From Rhizobium sp. NFR03 (GTDB lineage Bacteria > Pseudomonadota > Alphaproteobacteria > Rhizobiales > Rhizobiaceae): 64,000 bases of DNA. The stretch spans positions 62,001-126,000 of the forward strand of contig NZ_FOGR01000006.1 of assembly GCF_900111275.1 (NCBI RefSeq). The letters run 5' to 3'. The notes beneath the pieces are model-generated. The model saw nothing but the letters and a program-made list of their open reading frames with translations, ran no database searches and had not been told where the DNA came from. This document shows, one piece after another, positions 34,993 through 49,495 of the stretch. Made by a program: the position numbers and the translations under genes. The number at the start of each line of letters is the position of its first letter. Position 1 is the stretch's first letter.

Positions 34993-36420
34993 TCATAGCC
35001 GGCCGAACTCGTCGTCGAGACGCACCGTGTCGTCGTCGGAGAGATAGGACCCCGTCTGGACCTCGATGAGCTCCAGCGGGATCTTGCCCGGATTGGCAAG
35101 CCGGTGGGTAACGCCCTGCGGCACGTAGACCGACTCGTTCTCGTTGAGAAGCCGCGTCTCTTCGCCCAGCGTCACCTCGGCTGTTCCCTTCACGACCACC
35201 CAATGCTCCGAGCGGTGGAAATGCCTTTGCAGCGAGATCTTGCGGCCGGGGGCGATCGACAGTCGCTTGACCTCGAACCGCTCGCCGCTGAGCACGGAAG
35301 CAACCGAGCCCCATGGCTTGTAGGAGGTCGGATGCACCTCCGTCAGGCTACGGGTCGCCTCGTTGCGCGCCAGTGCCTTGACGATCTGTCCGACATTCTG
35401 GCTGTCGGCAAGACGGCCGACATAAACCGCATCTTCGCTGGCGATAACGGCGATATCGTCAAGGCCATGCACGGACACATGAATGTCGCGCGAGAGAACC
35501 AGCGAGTTACGCGTATCGGAGACGCTCGCCTTCTGGCCAACCACGTTGCCATCCGCGTCTTTCTCGCCGACGGCCCAGACCGAATCCCAGCTACCGAGAT
35601 CAGACCAGGGGAACGACGAGGGAACGACAGCCGCATGCGCCGTGCGTTCGAAGACCGCGTAGTCCACAGAGATATCCGGTGCTTCCGAAAATGCCGCCGC
35701 GTCCAGTCGCTCGAAATCGAGATCACGCCGCGAAGCCTTCACGGCCGCGAGCGCACGCGCGTGCACCTCCGGCTCGAATGTTGCGAGATCCGTCAGGAAG
35801 AGCCGGATCGGGAGCATGAACATGCCGGAGTTCCAGAGATAGCGGCCCGTCGCCAGCAGCGCTTCTGCCTTCTCCCGGTTCGGTTTCTCCACGAAACGCG
35901 CAACGGTTCTGGCGCCGCCGGCAAGCTCCTCCCCGATCTCGATGTAACCATAGCCCGTTGCAGGCTCGGTCGGGGTGATGCCGAACGTAACCAGCATGCC
36001 GGCCTGAGCCGTATCCCGCGCAAGACGAATGCAATCGCGATAGATCTCGTTCGCATCGATCTCGTGGTCGGAGGCGAGCACCTGAATGATCGCGTCTTCC
36101 CCGTGGTCGCGAGCCACGACGAAAGCTGCTGCAGCCAGTGCCGGCGCGGTATTGCGCGCGACCGGCTCCAGCAGGATCGATGAGAGGCGTGCGCCCACCA
36201 CCTGAGCCTGTTCCGCAACGATGAACCGGAATTCCGCATTCGTCACGATGACGGCCGGTTCATAGAGCTCAGGGTCGGAAACGCGCTGCAGCGTCTTCTG
36301 AAACAGCGAATGGTCGCCAAGGAACTGAAGGAACTGCTTCGGCGCAGTCGAGCGGGATAGCGGCCAAAGTCGCGTTCCCTTGCCACCGGCCATAATTACG
36401 GGAACAATCTTTGCAGCCAT
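34993..36420 (-). CDS. manC: Mannose-1-phosphate guanylyltransferase/mannose-6-phosphate isomerase
   Basis: The 475-residue bifunctional protein has the GDP-mannose pyrophosphorylase domain (VIMAGGKGTRLWPLSRS at the N-terminus, VEKPNREKAEALL around 175). A C-terminal cupin-type phosphomannose isomerase domain has PGRKISLQRHFHRSEHWVVVKGTAEVTL and YVPQGVTHRLANPG. It makes GDP-mannose for surface polysaccharides. The start at 36420 has AAAGGA nearby. It is convergent with the saccharopine-dehydrogenase-like gene, 15 bp apart. The 7-bp hairpin at the junction (34985-35004) lacks a T-run. Rhizobial versions are also named noeJ, xanB or cpsB. Confidence 0.92.
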   Translation of the reverse strand: MAAKIVPVIMAGGKGTRLWPLSRSTAPKQFLQFLGDHSLFQKTLQRVSDPELYEPAVIVTNAEFRFIVAEQAQVVGARLSSILLEPVARNTAPALAAAAFVVARDHGEDAIIQVLASDHEIDANEIYRDCIRLARDTAQAGMLVTFGITPTEPATGYGYIEIGEELAGGARTVARFVEKPNREKAEALLATGRYLWNSGMFMLPIRLFLTDLATFEPEVHARALAAVKASRRDLDFERLDAAAFSEAPDISVDYAVFERTAHAAVVPSSFPWSDLGSWDSVWAVGEKDADGNVVGQKASVSDTRNSLVLSRDIHVSVHGLDDIAVIASEDAVYVGRLADSQNVGQIVKALARNEATRSLTEVHPTSYKPWGSVASVLSGERFEVKRLSIAPGRKISLQRHFHRSEHWVVVKGTAEVTLGEETRLLNENESVYVPQGVTHRLANPGKIPLELIEVQTGSYLSDDDTVRLDDEFGRL

Positions 36421-36479
36421 CTCATATCCTTTAATGTACGAGAGGTTAGAGGCCTTTGCGGACCCACCCTGACAATTCG

Positions 36480-36509
36480 GCAAGGCGCCTACTGGCGCCA
36501 GCGCCTTGC
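36480..36509. repeat. Inverted repeat between manC and atp terminator
   Basis: GCAAGGCGC (36480-36488) and GCGCCTTGC (36501-36509) form a 9-bp stem. The loop itself contains a second GGCGCC palindrome copy. It may be a manC operator or leader hairpin. No function is recognised. Confidence 0.4.
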
Positions 36510-36633
36510 GGGGCGCGAGCTAGAGGACATCTCGTCGGAGGGATTAAATGCTCTTAAAACGCAAGTCCATCGTTTCGTCGTGGGGACGGCTGAACCTGCC
36601 GAATGAGCCTCGCCTCCGACAGACGATAGACAC

Positions 36634-36656
36634 AAAAAAACCGGCCTAAGCCGGTT
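36634..36656 (-). terminator. Terminator of the atp operon
   Basis: On the minus strand AACCGGC-TTAG-GCCGGTT is followed by a T-run of at least six. It lies just after the atpC stop codon. Confidence 0.9.
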
Positions 36657-36669
36657 CTCGTCGTCTCGA

Positions 36670-37074
36670 TCAGCCCGAGACATTCTCGTTGAGCTGTGTG
36701 AGCTCGGAGAGGAAATTCTCGATCTTCGTGCGATGCTCGTCACCGTGGTGCGGCTGCTCCAGTTCGGCGCGTGCCGCTTCGATCCGGCGCTCGACCAGCG
36801 TAGCATCGAATTCGCTGACGGGTACGGCCGATTCGGCAAGAACCGTGCAGCCCGTCGGCAGGATGTCGGCGAAACCGCCAAATACGACGTAACGGTTCGT
36901 CTGGCCACCCGCCGTTTTCACGGTGATGATGCCAGGCTTGATCGTCGTCATGGTCGGCGCGTGATTGGCCATGACGGTCATCTCGCCGTCCGTTGCCGGA
37001 ATAACCACTTCGCTGACCTGCTCGGAAAGCAGCAGGCGCTCCGGGGAAACGAGCTCGAGTTTGAAATCAGCCAT
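36670..37074 (-). CDS. atpC: ATP synthase epsilon subunit
   Basis: The 134-residue protein begins FKLELVSPERLLLSEQVSEVVIPATDGEMTVMANHAPTMTTIKPG, the beta-sandwich of epsilon. A helical tail (RIEAARAELEQPH...) can inhibit ATP hydrolysis. It is last in the atpHAGDC operon, 113 bp after atpD, and a terminator follows. I begin at 37074; an upstream in-frame stretch of 24 codons is not conserved. The Shine-Dalgarno is weak. Confidence 0.94.
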   Translation of the reverse strand: MADFKLELVSPERLLLSEQVSEVVIPATDGEMTVMANHAPTMTTIKPGIITVKTAGGQTNRYVVFGGFADILPTGCTVLAESAVPVSEFDATLVERRIEAARAELEQPHHGDEHRTKIENFLSELTQLNENVSG

Positions 37075-37187
37075 GATCTTCGCTTCTTGTGACGCGGATG
37101 CCGGTAAACGGCCCTGCGGGTCCCTGACCTCTCGCTTCACCACCAAGGGCGAAGCGACGGCGCGCCGAGGGCGCGCCGTCTTCGATA

Positions 37188-39553
<2,366 letters not shown>

Positions 39554-39602
39554 CCAGTATCCGTCCTAGGTAGCGTCTGCGGGTGCGTCTTTAAGCAGGC
39601 GA

Positions 39603-41692
<2,090 letters not shown>

Positions 41693-41946
41693 GAGCGCGC
41701 TTCTCTTGCTATGATCCAAGAGCGGTTTTCGGAGACCCGAAAACCGAACACATTGAATTTGTTGCTATATCCTCAAGGACATCCTGGCCTGACAGGCCCG
41801 GCTCCCCCACGAAGTCGGGGTTCGTCTAGCATAGGAAAATTGGACTCGCAACACGCGAGGGGAGCGATTGCACGTTCCTCGGGCCAAATTCTGCCCAAAA
41901 GCGGGAGTGTGATGGCCTCGGCGAGGTGTAATGCGGGGCCCGGAGC

Positions 41947-42333
41947 TTACAGGAAGCCGAAAACATAGGCCAATGGCAGGATGGCCAGCACCATTTGCAC
42001 GAGAACAAACAGCCAGTTCACGAGCGTGTTACCTTGATCCGACAGCATGGACAGGATGCGCCCGAAGGCCGCGAGCGCGAAGGCCGAGCCGAGCGCGAGA
42101 TAGACCATCGGCTGCGCGAGCACGATGGCGGCCAGACCCAGACCGAGCGGAAAACCGCCAAGCGTCGAGCGCGCCTCGGCATAGCCCCCGCGCCGGCCTT
42201 CCCGTAACGACAACCCCATCGCCCGGAACGAGAGACCCGGTGCGAAGAGGAAGAAGAGGCCGATGACGCAGGTCGCCACGGCGCTGAGGAAGGCGAGGAA
42301 TTCGCCGGTCTCGGTTGGTATATACAGATCCAT
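41947..42333 (-). CDS. DUF4345-like small membrane protein
   Basis: The 128-residue protein has four hydrophobic segments (about 12-33, 58-75, 78-96 and 104-126). It contains ATCVIGLFFLFAPG near the N-terminus and GGFPLGLGLAAIVL in the middle, which resemble DUF4345. Function is unknown. It is between the atp operon and priA on the same strand. It probably sits in the inner membrane. Confidence 0.7.
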   Translation of the reverse strand: MDLYIPTETGEFLAFLSAVATCVIGLFFLFAPGLSFRAMGLSLREGRRGGYAEARSTLGGFPLGLGLAAIVLAQPMVYLALGSAFALAAFGRILSMLSDQGNTLVNWLFVLVQMVLAILPLAYVFGFL

Positions 42334-42429
42334 CGCCGCGATCCCATGCGCCCATTAACGTCCGGCTTCGCCGGTCTTCAAAGATCTAGAGCAAGTCCGC
42401 ACGGAAGGGAATCGCGTGCAGCCCGAGGG

Positions 42430-44658
42430 TCAGAGGAAACTTTGCGGATCGATATCGAGCTGGACCGCCACGGAGCCGCGCACTTTTGGCCCGGCCGCGA
42501 TCATCGCCCGCATGAACGCCTGCATGTCGCTGTTGCGCCGACCATGGACGAGAAGGCGAAACCGATGCCGGCCGCGAACGAGCGCCAGTGCCGCTTCGGC
42601 GGGTCCAAGGACGGTGATGCCCGAGACCTGCGGGGCCGCCTGGCGAAGGCCGCGCGCATGCAATTCGGCATCCGCGCGCGTATCCGCCGAGACGATGACG
42701 GAGGCGAGCCGCCCGAACGGGGGCAGCACAGCCCGTTCCCGCTCGCCGATCTCGCGCTCGTAGAATGCTTCGGCGTCGCCGGAGACGATCGCCTGCATCA
42801 CCGGATGCTGCGGCTGGTAGGTCTGCAGCAGGCCGCGGCTCTTCAGGCCTGTACGTCCGGCGCGGCCCGTGACCTGACTTAAAAGCTGAAACGTCCGTTC
42901 GGCGGCACGCGGGTCGCCATTGGCAAGCCCGATATCCGCATCCACGATGCCGACGCAAGTCATCATCGGGAAATTGTGGCCCTTCGCGACCAGCTGTGTC
43001 CCCACGACGATATCGGCCTCCCCCTTGGCAATGGCCTCGAGTTCCAGCCGCAGGCGCTTCACGCCCATCAGGTCGGAGGAAAGCACGATAGTGCGCGCCT
43101 GCGGAAAATGCCGGTCCACCTCCTCGGCGATCCGCTCGACGCCCGGCCCACAGGCGACGAGATGATCGAACGTGCCGCATTCGGGACACGCGTCCGGCGT
43201 GCGCTCGGCATAACCACAATGATGGCACTGGATCTGGCTGCGGAACCGGTGCTCCACGAGCCAGCTCGAACAGTTGGGGCACTGGAAGCGATGTCCGCAA
43301 ACGCGGCAGAGCGTCAGCGGCGCATAGCCCCGCCGGTTGAGGAACAGAAGCGCCTGCTCGCCCTTCTCCACTGCCTTGCCGATGGCCGAGAGGAGCACCG
43401 GCGACAGGAACCCGCCGCGCTCCGGCGGATGCCGGCGCATGTCGATCAGGCCGAGATCCGGCATGGCGGCGGCCCCGAAACGGGTGCGCAGGTGAATCGG
43501 CCGGTAGCGCCCGACCTCGCCATTGACACGGCTTTCCACCGATGGCGTGGCCGAGACCAGCACGACGGGAAAACTGCCGAGCCGTGCCCGCACCACAGCC
43601 ATGTCGCGCGCATTGTAGAACACGCGGTCTTCCTGCTTGTAGGCGGGGTCGTGCTCTTCATCGACGATGATGAGGCCGAGATCCTCGAACGGCAGGAACA
43701 GCGCCGAGCGCGCACCGGCCACCACCCGCACCCCGCCTTCGGTCACCTGCCGCCACACCTTTTCGCGGGTGCGGGGCGCAAGATCCGAATGCCATTCCGC
43801 AGGCTTTGCGCCGAAGCGCTTCTCGAAGCGATCGAGAAACGCTGCGGTGAGAGCGATTTCCGGCAGAAGGATCAGCACCTGCCGGCCCTGCCGCAAAGTC
43901 TCGGCGATGGCTTCGAAATACACCTCCGTCTTGCCGGACCCTGTCACGCCGTCGATCAGCGAGACGGAGAACGTTTTTTTCGCCGCTGCGGCGATGAGCG
44001 TGTCGGCCGCCTCGCGCTGGATTTCTTCCAGCTCGGTCACGGCGTAGTCCGCGTCGGGCGCAGCCACCACGGGTGGCGGCGGCATGAAGGCGGTCTCGAA
44101 CACGCCCTGGGACCGCAGGCCCTCCACCACGCTGGTGGAGACACCGGCGGCATGGGCCAGACCCGAGCGCGTCCAGAAGAAACCGTCTGCCGCCGTTTCC
44201 ACGACGCGCAGGCGCGCAGGCGTCATCCGGTCCGGGCGCCGGTCGGTCAGCCGCAGCCCCTCCACCATCGGCTCGGGATCGAAGGCGGCGGGGACGCGCA
44301 GTGCCATGCGCGCGACGAGCCCCGGCGGCGACAGCGTATAGGCGGCCACCCAGTCGAGAAAAGCGCGCATATCTTGCGAAAGCGGGGGGCAATCGAAAAC
44401 TTGCGTGATGGATTTCAGCTTCTTGGGATCGACGGCCGGCCCGTCGGTCGCATCCCAGACGACGCCCCAGACCTGTCGAGGCCCGAGTGGCACTTGCACG
44501 ATCGAGCCCGGCTGAACCGCCATGCCCTCCGGCACCAGATAGGAATAGGCCTTGTCCGCGGGCATCGGCACCAGAACCGGCACGACCCTGCGCGGCATCT
44601 CGGGGCAAGCCTTGTCCCCGAACAGATCAATCGAATCGCCCGTCATTGCGGCGGACAT
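42430..44658 (-). CDS. priA: Primosomal protein N' (replication restart helicase PriA)
   Basis: The roughly 742-residue protein has an N-terminal DNA-binding domain (VPVLVPMPADKAYSYLVPEG). The helicase core has Walker A GVTGSGKTEVYFEA and the DEEH box LIIVDEEHDPAYKQ. A zinc-binding cluster of eight cysteines lies between about residues 450 and 495 (CRVCGHRFQCPNC ... CHHCGYAERTPDACPEC). It restarts stalled replication forks. Starts at 44667 (GTG), 44658 and 44646 (ATG) are all possible and none has a good Shine-Dalgarno. Confidence 0.94.
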   Translation of the reverse strand: MSAAMTGDSIDLFGDKACPEMPRRVVPVLVPMPADKAYSYLVPEGMAVQPGSIVQVPLGPRQVWGVVWDATDGPAVDPKKLKSITQVFDCPPLSQDMRAFLDWVAAYTLSPPGLVARMALRVPAAFDPEPMVEGLRLTDRRPDRMTPARLRVVETAADGFFWTRSGLAHAAGVSTSVVEGLRSQGVFETAFMPPPPVVAAPDADYAVTELEEIQREAADTLIAAAAKKTFSVSLIDGVTGSGKTEVYFEAIAETLRQGRQVLILLPEIALTAAFLDRFEKRFGAKPAEWHSDLAPRTREKVWRQVTEGGVRVVAGARSALFLPFEDLGLIIVDEEHDPAYKQEDRVFYNARDMAVVRARLGSFPVVLVSATPSVESRVNGEVGRYRPIHLRTRFGAAAMPDLGLIDMRRHPPERGGFLSPVLLSAIGKAVEKGEQALLFLNRRGYAPLTLCRVCGHRFQCPNCSSWLVEHRFRSQIQCHHCGYAERTPDACPECGTFDHLVACGPGVERIAEEVDRHFPQARTIVLSSDLMGVKRLRLELEAIAKGEADIVVGTQLVAKGHNFPMMTCVGIVDADIGLANGDPRAAERTFQLLSQVTGRAGRTGLKSRGLLQTYQPQHPVMQAIVSGDAEAFYEREIGERERAVLPPFGRLASVIVSADTRADAELHARGLRQAAPQVSGITVLGPAEAALALVRGRHRFRLLVHGRRNSDMQAFMRAMIAAGPKVRGSVAVQLDIDPQSFL

Positions 44659-44705
44659 TGCTCCCACGGGCGCGGAAAGAAAAGAGCTGGCGTCGATGCG
44701 CCTCT

Positions 44706-45674
44706 TCAGAGTTCGACCGGCACAGGGACCCGATTTGCGGCGGACCGTGCGGCAACGGTCGTCTTTGCCGTCTGCACGGGCTGGAACACGGCATCGTCGT
44801 TTGCGGCAAGATCAAACACCGTATGGCGCTCCAGCGCCCGCGTTACCTCGGCCGTATCCCCATCCAGCGCATCCGGGGGAATAAGATGGCCGACGGTCAT
44901 GTCGAAGACGTTGCCCTTCTTGTTGAGAAGCTCGTGGAACACGGTCATGTCGCGCAGCTCGGTCGACCATTTGGCCAGCCAGTAGAACAGGCCGGAGTTG
45001 CGTGCCTGCATGTGGACAGGCAGGATGGCGAGGTTGTGCTTGCGGGCGAAGCCGACGACGGAGGTTTTCCAGGGTCGCTCGTTCAGACGTCCATCCGCCC
45101 AATAGGCGATGCGGCCGGAGGGGAACAGCACCGTCGCCTTTCCCTCGGCAATCGCGCGGTTCGTCACCTGCAGCGTCTCGCGCGCCTTCAGCTTGCTCTT
45201 GTGCTCGTCGCGCCATTCCACGGGAATGATCATCTCCACGAAGCGCGGATTGACGCGGATCGCATCGCGGTTGGCAAAGAACATCATGTCCGGACGATGG
45301 GCCTTCAAAAGGTCGAACACCGCGACGCCATCGGCGATGCCGGTCGGATGATTGCTGACGAGCAGGAACCCGCCCGTGCGCGGAATACGCTCTTCATGCG
45401 CCACGCGGATATCGAGCGACAGGGTGTCGCTCAGATATTGGAAAGCCTGGAAGCCCGGCAGGTTGGCGACGCCGTTCGCAAATTCGAGCGCCTTGCGGTA
45501 GTTCAGAAGCGTGTAGAGGGCCGGCCGCATGACAGGCCACAGCGGATGGTGGACAATGCGCTGTCCGCGCTCTGCAATCAGCGTATCCACGATATGTCCG
45601 GGCTGCCCCTGGGAAACGAGCGACACCGCTTCCGCGAACTGAGAGAAACCGCCTGCCGAGCCATGTCGTGTCAT
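44706..45674 (-). CDS. Lysophospholipid acyltransferase family protein
   Basis: The 322-residue protein belongs to the PlsC-like acyltransferases. The catalytic motif is VSNHPTGIADG, an HX5D spacing rather than the HX4D of PlsC. The second motif is VLFPSGRIAYW (the FPSG acyl-acceptor motif) and the last LAILPVHM. No strong transmembrane helix is visible. In rhizobia such proteins may acylate lyso-lipids, ornithine lipid precursors or similar substrates. It is between priA and xerC, with xerC divergent. The substrate is unknown. Confidence 0.8.
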   Translation of the reverse strand: MTRHGSAGGFSQFAEAVSLVSQGQPGHIVDTLIAERGQRIVHHPLWPVMRPALYTLLNYRKALEFANGVANLPGFQAFQYLSDTLSLDIRVAHEERIPRTGGFLLVSNHPTGIADGVAVFDLLKAHRPDMMFFANRDAIRVNPRFVEMIIPVEWRDEHKSKLKARETLQVTNRAIAEGKATVLFPSGRIAYWADGRLNERPWKTSVVGFARKHNLAILPVHMQARNSGLFYWLAKWSTELRDMTVFHELLNKKGNVFDMTVGHLIPPDALDGDTAEVTRALERHTVFDLAANDDAVFQPVQTAKTTVAARSAANRVPVPVEL

Positions 45675-45828
45675 TGTCGTCCCGCCGCCGCGTATCGCTC
45701 ACCTATCGCAAATGAATATGATTGAGGGATGACGGATTCCAAGGGGACGTTAGCAATTCGGCAAGATGTGTACGCCCAGACTCCGTATGAGCGAGCTGCG
45801 TAAGGCTTGGACATGCAAGGGCTTCGAC

Positions 45829-46764
45829 ATGAATGAGTTTCTGGTCATCGGGGATGCCGTGCTGATGGCCGAGCGGGAAGCGTGGCTGAAGGCGCTGTCG
45901 AACGAGCGGCGGCTGTCGGACAAGACGGTCGAGGCCTATGAGCGCGACACGCGCCAGTTCCTGGCCTTCCTTACGGGCCACCTCGCCGGCCCTCCCAAGC
46001 TGTCGGACATCAAGGCGCTGCGACCGGGTGACCTGCGCGGTTTCCTCGCCACCCGCCGCCGTGATGGCGCGGGTGCCCGGACGCTCGGACGCGGCCTTGC
46101 CGGCCTGCGGTCCTTCCTCCGCCATCTGGAGCGTAAAGGGCTGGTGAATGCAGCGGGCGCCGGTGCGGTGCGCTCGCCCAAACAGCCGAAATCCCTGCCG
46201 AAGCCGCTGACCGACACGGATGCGCTGGCCGTGGTTGCAAGCGATGCGCAGCTGAGCGAGGAGCCCTGGATCGCCGCCCGCAACGAGGCGGTGCTGACGC
46301 TGCTTTATGGCTGCGGCCTGCGCATTTCCGAGGCGCTCGGCCTGACCGCCGACGATGTCGCGGGCGCGCCTCGCGCCCTTCGGGTAACCGGCAAGGGCGG
46401 TAAGACGCGCATCGTGCCGCTGATCGCGCCAGCACTCGACGCCGTGCACCGCTACCTCGCGCTCTGCCCCTACGCGGCCGAGGGCAACGACCTGATCTTC
46501 CGCGGTGCCAAAGGCGGCGTCTTGCAGCCGGCGATCATCCAGCGGGAGATGCAGCGCCTTCGCGGCGCGCTCGGTCTGCCGGATACGGCAACGCCCCATG
46601 CCCTGCGGCACTCCTTTGCGACGCATCTGCTGGCCGGTGGTGGCGATCTGCGCACCATCCAGGAACTGCTCGGCCATGCCAGCCTCTCCACGACGCAGAT
46701 CTATACCGGCGTGGATTCCGCCCGCCTGCTCGACATCTACGACCGGGCGCATCCCCGGGCCTGA
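45829..46764 (+). CDS. xerC: Tyrosine recombinase XerC
   Basis: The 311-residue protein has an N-terminal SAM-like core-binding domain (about 5-95, TVEAYERDTRQFLAFL) and the catalytic domain. The catalytic residues are Arg in GCGLRISEALGL, Lys in GKGGKTR, His-x-x-Arg in HALRHSFATHLL, His in LGHASLSTTQIYT and the nucleophile Tyr in IYTG. With XerD it resolves chromosome dimers at dif under FtsK control; ftsK is in this window. A longer start is not needed for the domain. Confidence 0.92.
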   Translation: MNEFLVIGDAVLMAEREAWLKALSNERRLSDKTVEAYERDTRQFLAFLTGHLAGPPKLSDIKALRPGDLRGFLATRRRDGAGARTLGRGLAGLRSFLRHLERKGLVNAAGAGAVRSPKQPKSLPKPLTDTDALAVVASDAQLSEEPWIAARNEAVLTLLYGCGLRISEALGLTADDVAGAPRALRVTGKGGKTRIVPLIAPALDAVHRYLALCPYAAEGNDLIFRGAKGGVLQPAIIQREMQRLRGALGLPDTATPHALRHSFATHLLAGGGDLRTIQELLGHASLSTTQIYTGVDSARLLDIYDRAHPRA

Positions 46765-46869
46765 GCCGGAATACGAGAACAGACGCAAACGGCATTAACC
46801 ATGCCGCTTAATCCGCTTGTGAGGTCTCCGGCTCTAGGGTGGCGGGACCCGCCAAGGAAAGGACGACCC

Positions 46870-47970
46870 GTGCCCGCGACGACCCCGACAAGACGCCCTC
46901 TTGCCGCATACTGTGCCAGCCGCCTTGTCGATAACATCGTCTCGATGGCAGCACTGCTGCCCGTCATTCTTCTCGCAGCCCTCGTCGCCGCCTTCCTCGG
47001 TATCGGCCGCGCGCATGCCGAGGACATCGCCTGCAACGGCGTGAACCTGCTCGACAGCTGGGAAAAGACAGCGCCGGATCGTATCGACCGCATTGAGGCA
47101 GAAGCTGCGCTCGTGCCCAACGGCACCGGCACATTCTGGAAGATCGAGAAACCGGGCGTCCCCCCTTCCTATCTGCTCGGAACGATGCACGTCACCGATC
47201 CCCGCGTGCTGACCATGCCGAAGGGTGCGCCCGAAGCCTTCACGGCGGCCTCGACGGTCATTGTCGAATCGGACGAGATCCTCGACGAAAAGAAGGCGCA
47301 AGTCGCGCTGTTCTCCGACCCGAGCCTCACCATGTTCACCGATGGCAGCACGATCGAAAGTTATCTCGATGCGGACCAGAAGGTGATCCTGACAGAGGGT
47401 CTGAAAGCTCGTGGCCTGCCTCTGGCGACCGTCGCCCGAATGAAGCCGTGGATGATCGCAAGCTTCGTCTCGCTGCCGCCCTGCGAACTCGGCCGGAAGG
47501 CCGGCGGCGCCGTCTTCCTCGATCAGAAACTGGCGCAGGATGCGGTATCGCAGGGAAAGACCCTGAAGGGTCTGGAGACCATCGTCGAGCAGATCCAGGC
47601 GCTCAACGACCTCCCGATGGCCTTTCATGTCTCGGCTCTTGTCGATACGCTGAAACTCGGCAATCTGGTCGAGGATGCCATGGAAACGACGACCGAGCTT
47701 TATCTCGACGGCCGGATCGCCACCATCATGCCGATGCTGAAGGCGGCATCGCAAACCGTCGAAGGCAGCGACTCCGAGCAGGAAGCGGTCGCCTTCGAAC
47801 AGCGGATCGTCACCGATCGAAACCATGTCATGGCAACACGCGCGCGCGAAAGCCTCGACACCGGCAATGTTTTCATGGCCGTCGGCGCCCTGCACCTGCC
47901 GGGCCCCGAAGGCGTAGTCGAGCTTCTCCGCAAGGACGGCTTCACGCTCACCGTCATGCCCCGAACATGA
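46870..47970 (+). CDS. TraB/GumN family protein (secreted)
   Basis: The 366-residue protein starts with a hydrophobic signal segment (AALLPVILLAALVAAFLGIGRAHA, cleavage before EDIA). The TraB/GumN fold follows, with WKIEKPGVPPSYLLGTMHVTDPRVLTMP and the closing MAVGALHLPGPEGVVELLRKDGFT. Family members are proposed metal-dependent hydrolases, but function is unproven. I use the GTG at 46870, which has GAAAGGA upstream. An ATG at 46801 has none. It is followed by a strong terminator. Confidence 0.85.
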   Translation: MPATTPTRRPLAAYCASRLVDNIVSMAALLPVILLAALVAAFLGIGRAHAEDIACNGVNLLDSWEKTAPDRIDRIEAEAALVPNGTGTFWKIEKPGVPPSYLLGTMHVTDPRVLTMPKGAPEAFTAASTVIVESDEILDEKKAQVALFSDPSLTMFTDGSTIESYLDADQKVILTEGLKARGLPLATVARMKPWMIASFVSLPPCELGRKAGGAVFLDQKLAQDAVSQGKTLKGLETIVEQIQALNDLPMAFHVSALVDTLKLGNLVEDAMETTTELYLDGRIATIMPMLKAASQTVEGSDSEQEAVAFEQRIVTDRNHVMATRARESLDTGNVFMAVGALHLPGPEGVVELLRKDGFTLTVMPRT

Positions 47971-47995
47971 TCTGACGCCCTGCCGAACAAACGAG

Positions 47996-48029
47996 AGCGC
48001 CGCTCCCGGATACCGGAAGCGGCGCTTTT
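47996..48029. terminator. Bidirectional terminator between TraB-like gene and leuC
   Basis: AGCGCCGCT (47996-48004) pairs with AGCGGCGCT (48017-48025), followed by TTTT. It lies between two convergent genes and may serve both, although the minus-strand T-run is shorter. Confidence 0.85.
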
Positions 48030-48054
48030 TGCTATCGCAGAGATCGACGCCCGG

Positions 48055-49464
48055 CTACTGCCAGGTGCGGATATCGACGAAGTGGCCTTCGACCGCCGCC
48101 GCAGCCGCCATGGCCGGGGATACCAGATGTGTACGGCCCTTGAAGCCCTGACGGCCTTCGAAGTTACGGTTGGAGGTCGAGGCGCAACGCTCGCCCGGCT
48201 TCAGCCGGTCGTCGTTCATGGCCAGGCACATGGAGCAGCCCGGTTCGCGCCAGTCGAAACCGGCCGCCTTGAAGATGACGTCGAGGCCTTCGGCTTCCGC
48301 CTGTTCCTTGACGAGGCCCGAACCCGGCACGATCATCGCGGATACGGTTGGAGCAACCGTCCGGCCTTCGACAACCTTGGCCACCTCGCGCAGGTCCTCG
48401 ATACGGCCATTGGTGCAGGACCCGATGAACACGCGATCGACCGCGATATCGGTAATCTTCGTGCCCGGCTTCAGGCCCATATAGTCAAGCGCGCGCCACT
48501 TGGAGACGCGCTTGTTCTCGTCCTGGATCTCGTCAGGATTGGGAACCACGCCCTGAACCGAAATGACGTCTTCCGGCGAGGAGCCCCAGGAAACGATCGG
48601 CGGCAATTCGGCGGCGTTCAACACGACGACGCGATCGAAATGCGCGCCTTCGTCGGTATTGAGAGTCTTCCAGTAGGCGATCGCCTGCTCCAGCGCTTCG
48701 CCCTGCGGCGCGCGAGGCTTGCCTTTGATGTATTCGAAGGTCTTCTCGTCCGGCGCGATGAGACCGGCGCGGGCACCGCCCTCGATCGTCATGTTGCAGA
48801 TGGTCATGCGGCCTTCCATCGACAGCGCGCGAATGGCTTCGCCCGCAAACTCGATGACGTGCCCCGTGCCGCCGGCCGTGCCGATTTCGCCGATGATGGC
48901 AAGGATGATGTCCTTTGCCGTCACGCCTTCGGGCAGCTGCCCGTCCACGCGCACCAGCATGTTCTTCGCCTTCTTCTGGATCAGCGTCTGGGTCGCGAGC
49001 ACATGCTCGACCTCTGACGTGCCGATGCCATGCGCCAGCGCGCCGAAAGCGCCGTGCGTGGACGTGTGGCTGTCGCCGCAGACGATGGTCATACCCGGCA
49101 GGGTGAAGCCCTGTTCCGGCCCGACGATGTGGACGATGCCCTGTCGCTTGTCGGATGCCGAATAGTATTCGACGCCGAAGTCGGCGGCGTTCTGGGCCAG
49201 CGCTTCCACCTGGATGCGGCTTTCCTCGTTCTTGATACCGAGATGGCGATCCGGCGAGGTCGGAACGTTGTGATCGACGACGGCGAGCGTCTTCTGCGGA
49301 GCGCGCACCTGACGGTTCGTCAGGCGAAGGCCTTCGAACGCCTGCGGGCTCGTCACTTCATGGACGAGGTGGCGATCGATATAGAGAAGACAGGTGCCGT
49401 CATCCTGCTGATCGACGACGTGGTCGTCCCAGATCTTGTCGTAGAGGGTCCGTGGTGCGCTCAT
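48055..49464 (-). CDS. leuC: 3-isopropylmalate dehydratase large subunit
   Basis: The 469-residue aconitase-family enzyme has the iron-sulfur ligands in [10 protein letters not shown] and GCSMCLAMN, the substrate loop [15 protein letters not shown] and [17 protein letters not shown] near the C-terminus. It isomerises 2- to 3-isopropylmalate in leucine synthesis together with LeuD. leuD is not adjacent in this window. The start at 49464 is standard. The leader ahead of it contains an attenuator-like pair of hairpins. Confidence 0.96.
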   Translation of the reverse strand: MSAPRTLYDKIWDDHVVDQQDDGTCLLYIDRHLVHEVTSPQAFEGLRLTNRQVRAPQKTLAVVDHNVPTSPDRHLGIKNEESRIQVEALAQNAADFGVEYYSASDKRQGIVHIVGPEQGFTLPGMTIVCGDSHTSTHGAFGALAHGIGTSEVEHVLATQTLIQKKAKNMLVRVDGQLPEGVTAKDIILAIIGEIGTAGGTGHVIEFAGEAIRALSMEGRMTICNMTIEGGARAGLIAPDEKTFEYIKGKPRAPQGEALEQAIAYWKTLNTDEGAHFDRVVVLNAAELPPIVSWGSSPEDVISVQGVVPNPDEIQDENKRVSKWRALDYMGLKPGTKITDIAVDRVFIGSCTNGRIEDLREVAKVVEGRTVAPTVSAMIVPGSGLVKEQAEAEGLDVIFKAAGFDWREPGCSMCLAMNDDRLKPGERCASTSNRNFEGRQGFKGRTHLVSPAMAAAAAVEGHFVDIRTWQ

Positions 49465-49495
49465 GGCGTGTCATCCATTCGAAAGAAGAAATCGG

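Noticed and set aside
34985-35004. GGCCGGC/GCCGGCC hairpin at the manC end as a terminator
   Set aside because: It overlaps the manC stop codon and has no T-run on either strand.
46794-46810. TTAA-like pair near the TraB/GumN gene as a CtrA box
   Set aside because: The spacing between the two TTAA elements is nine, not seven, bases.
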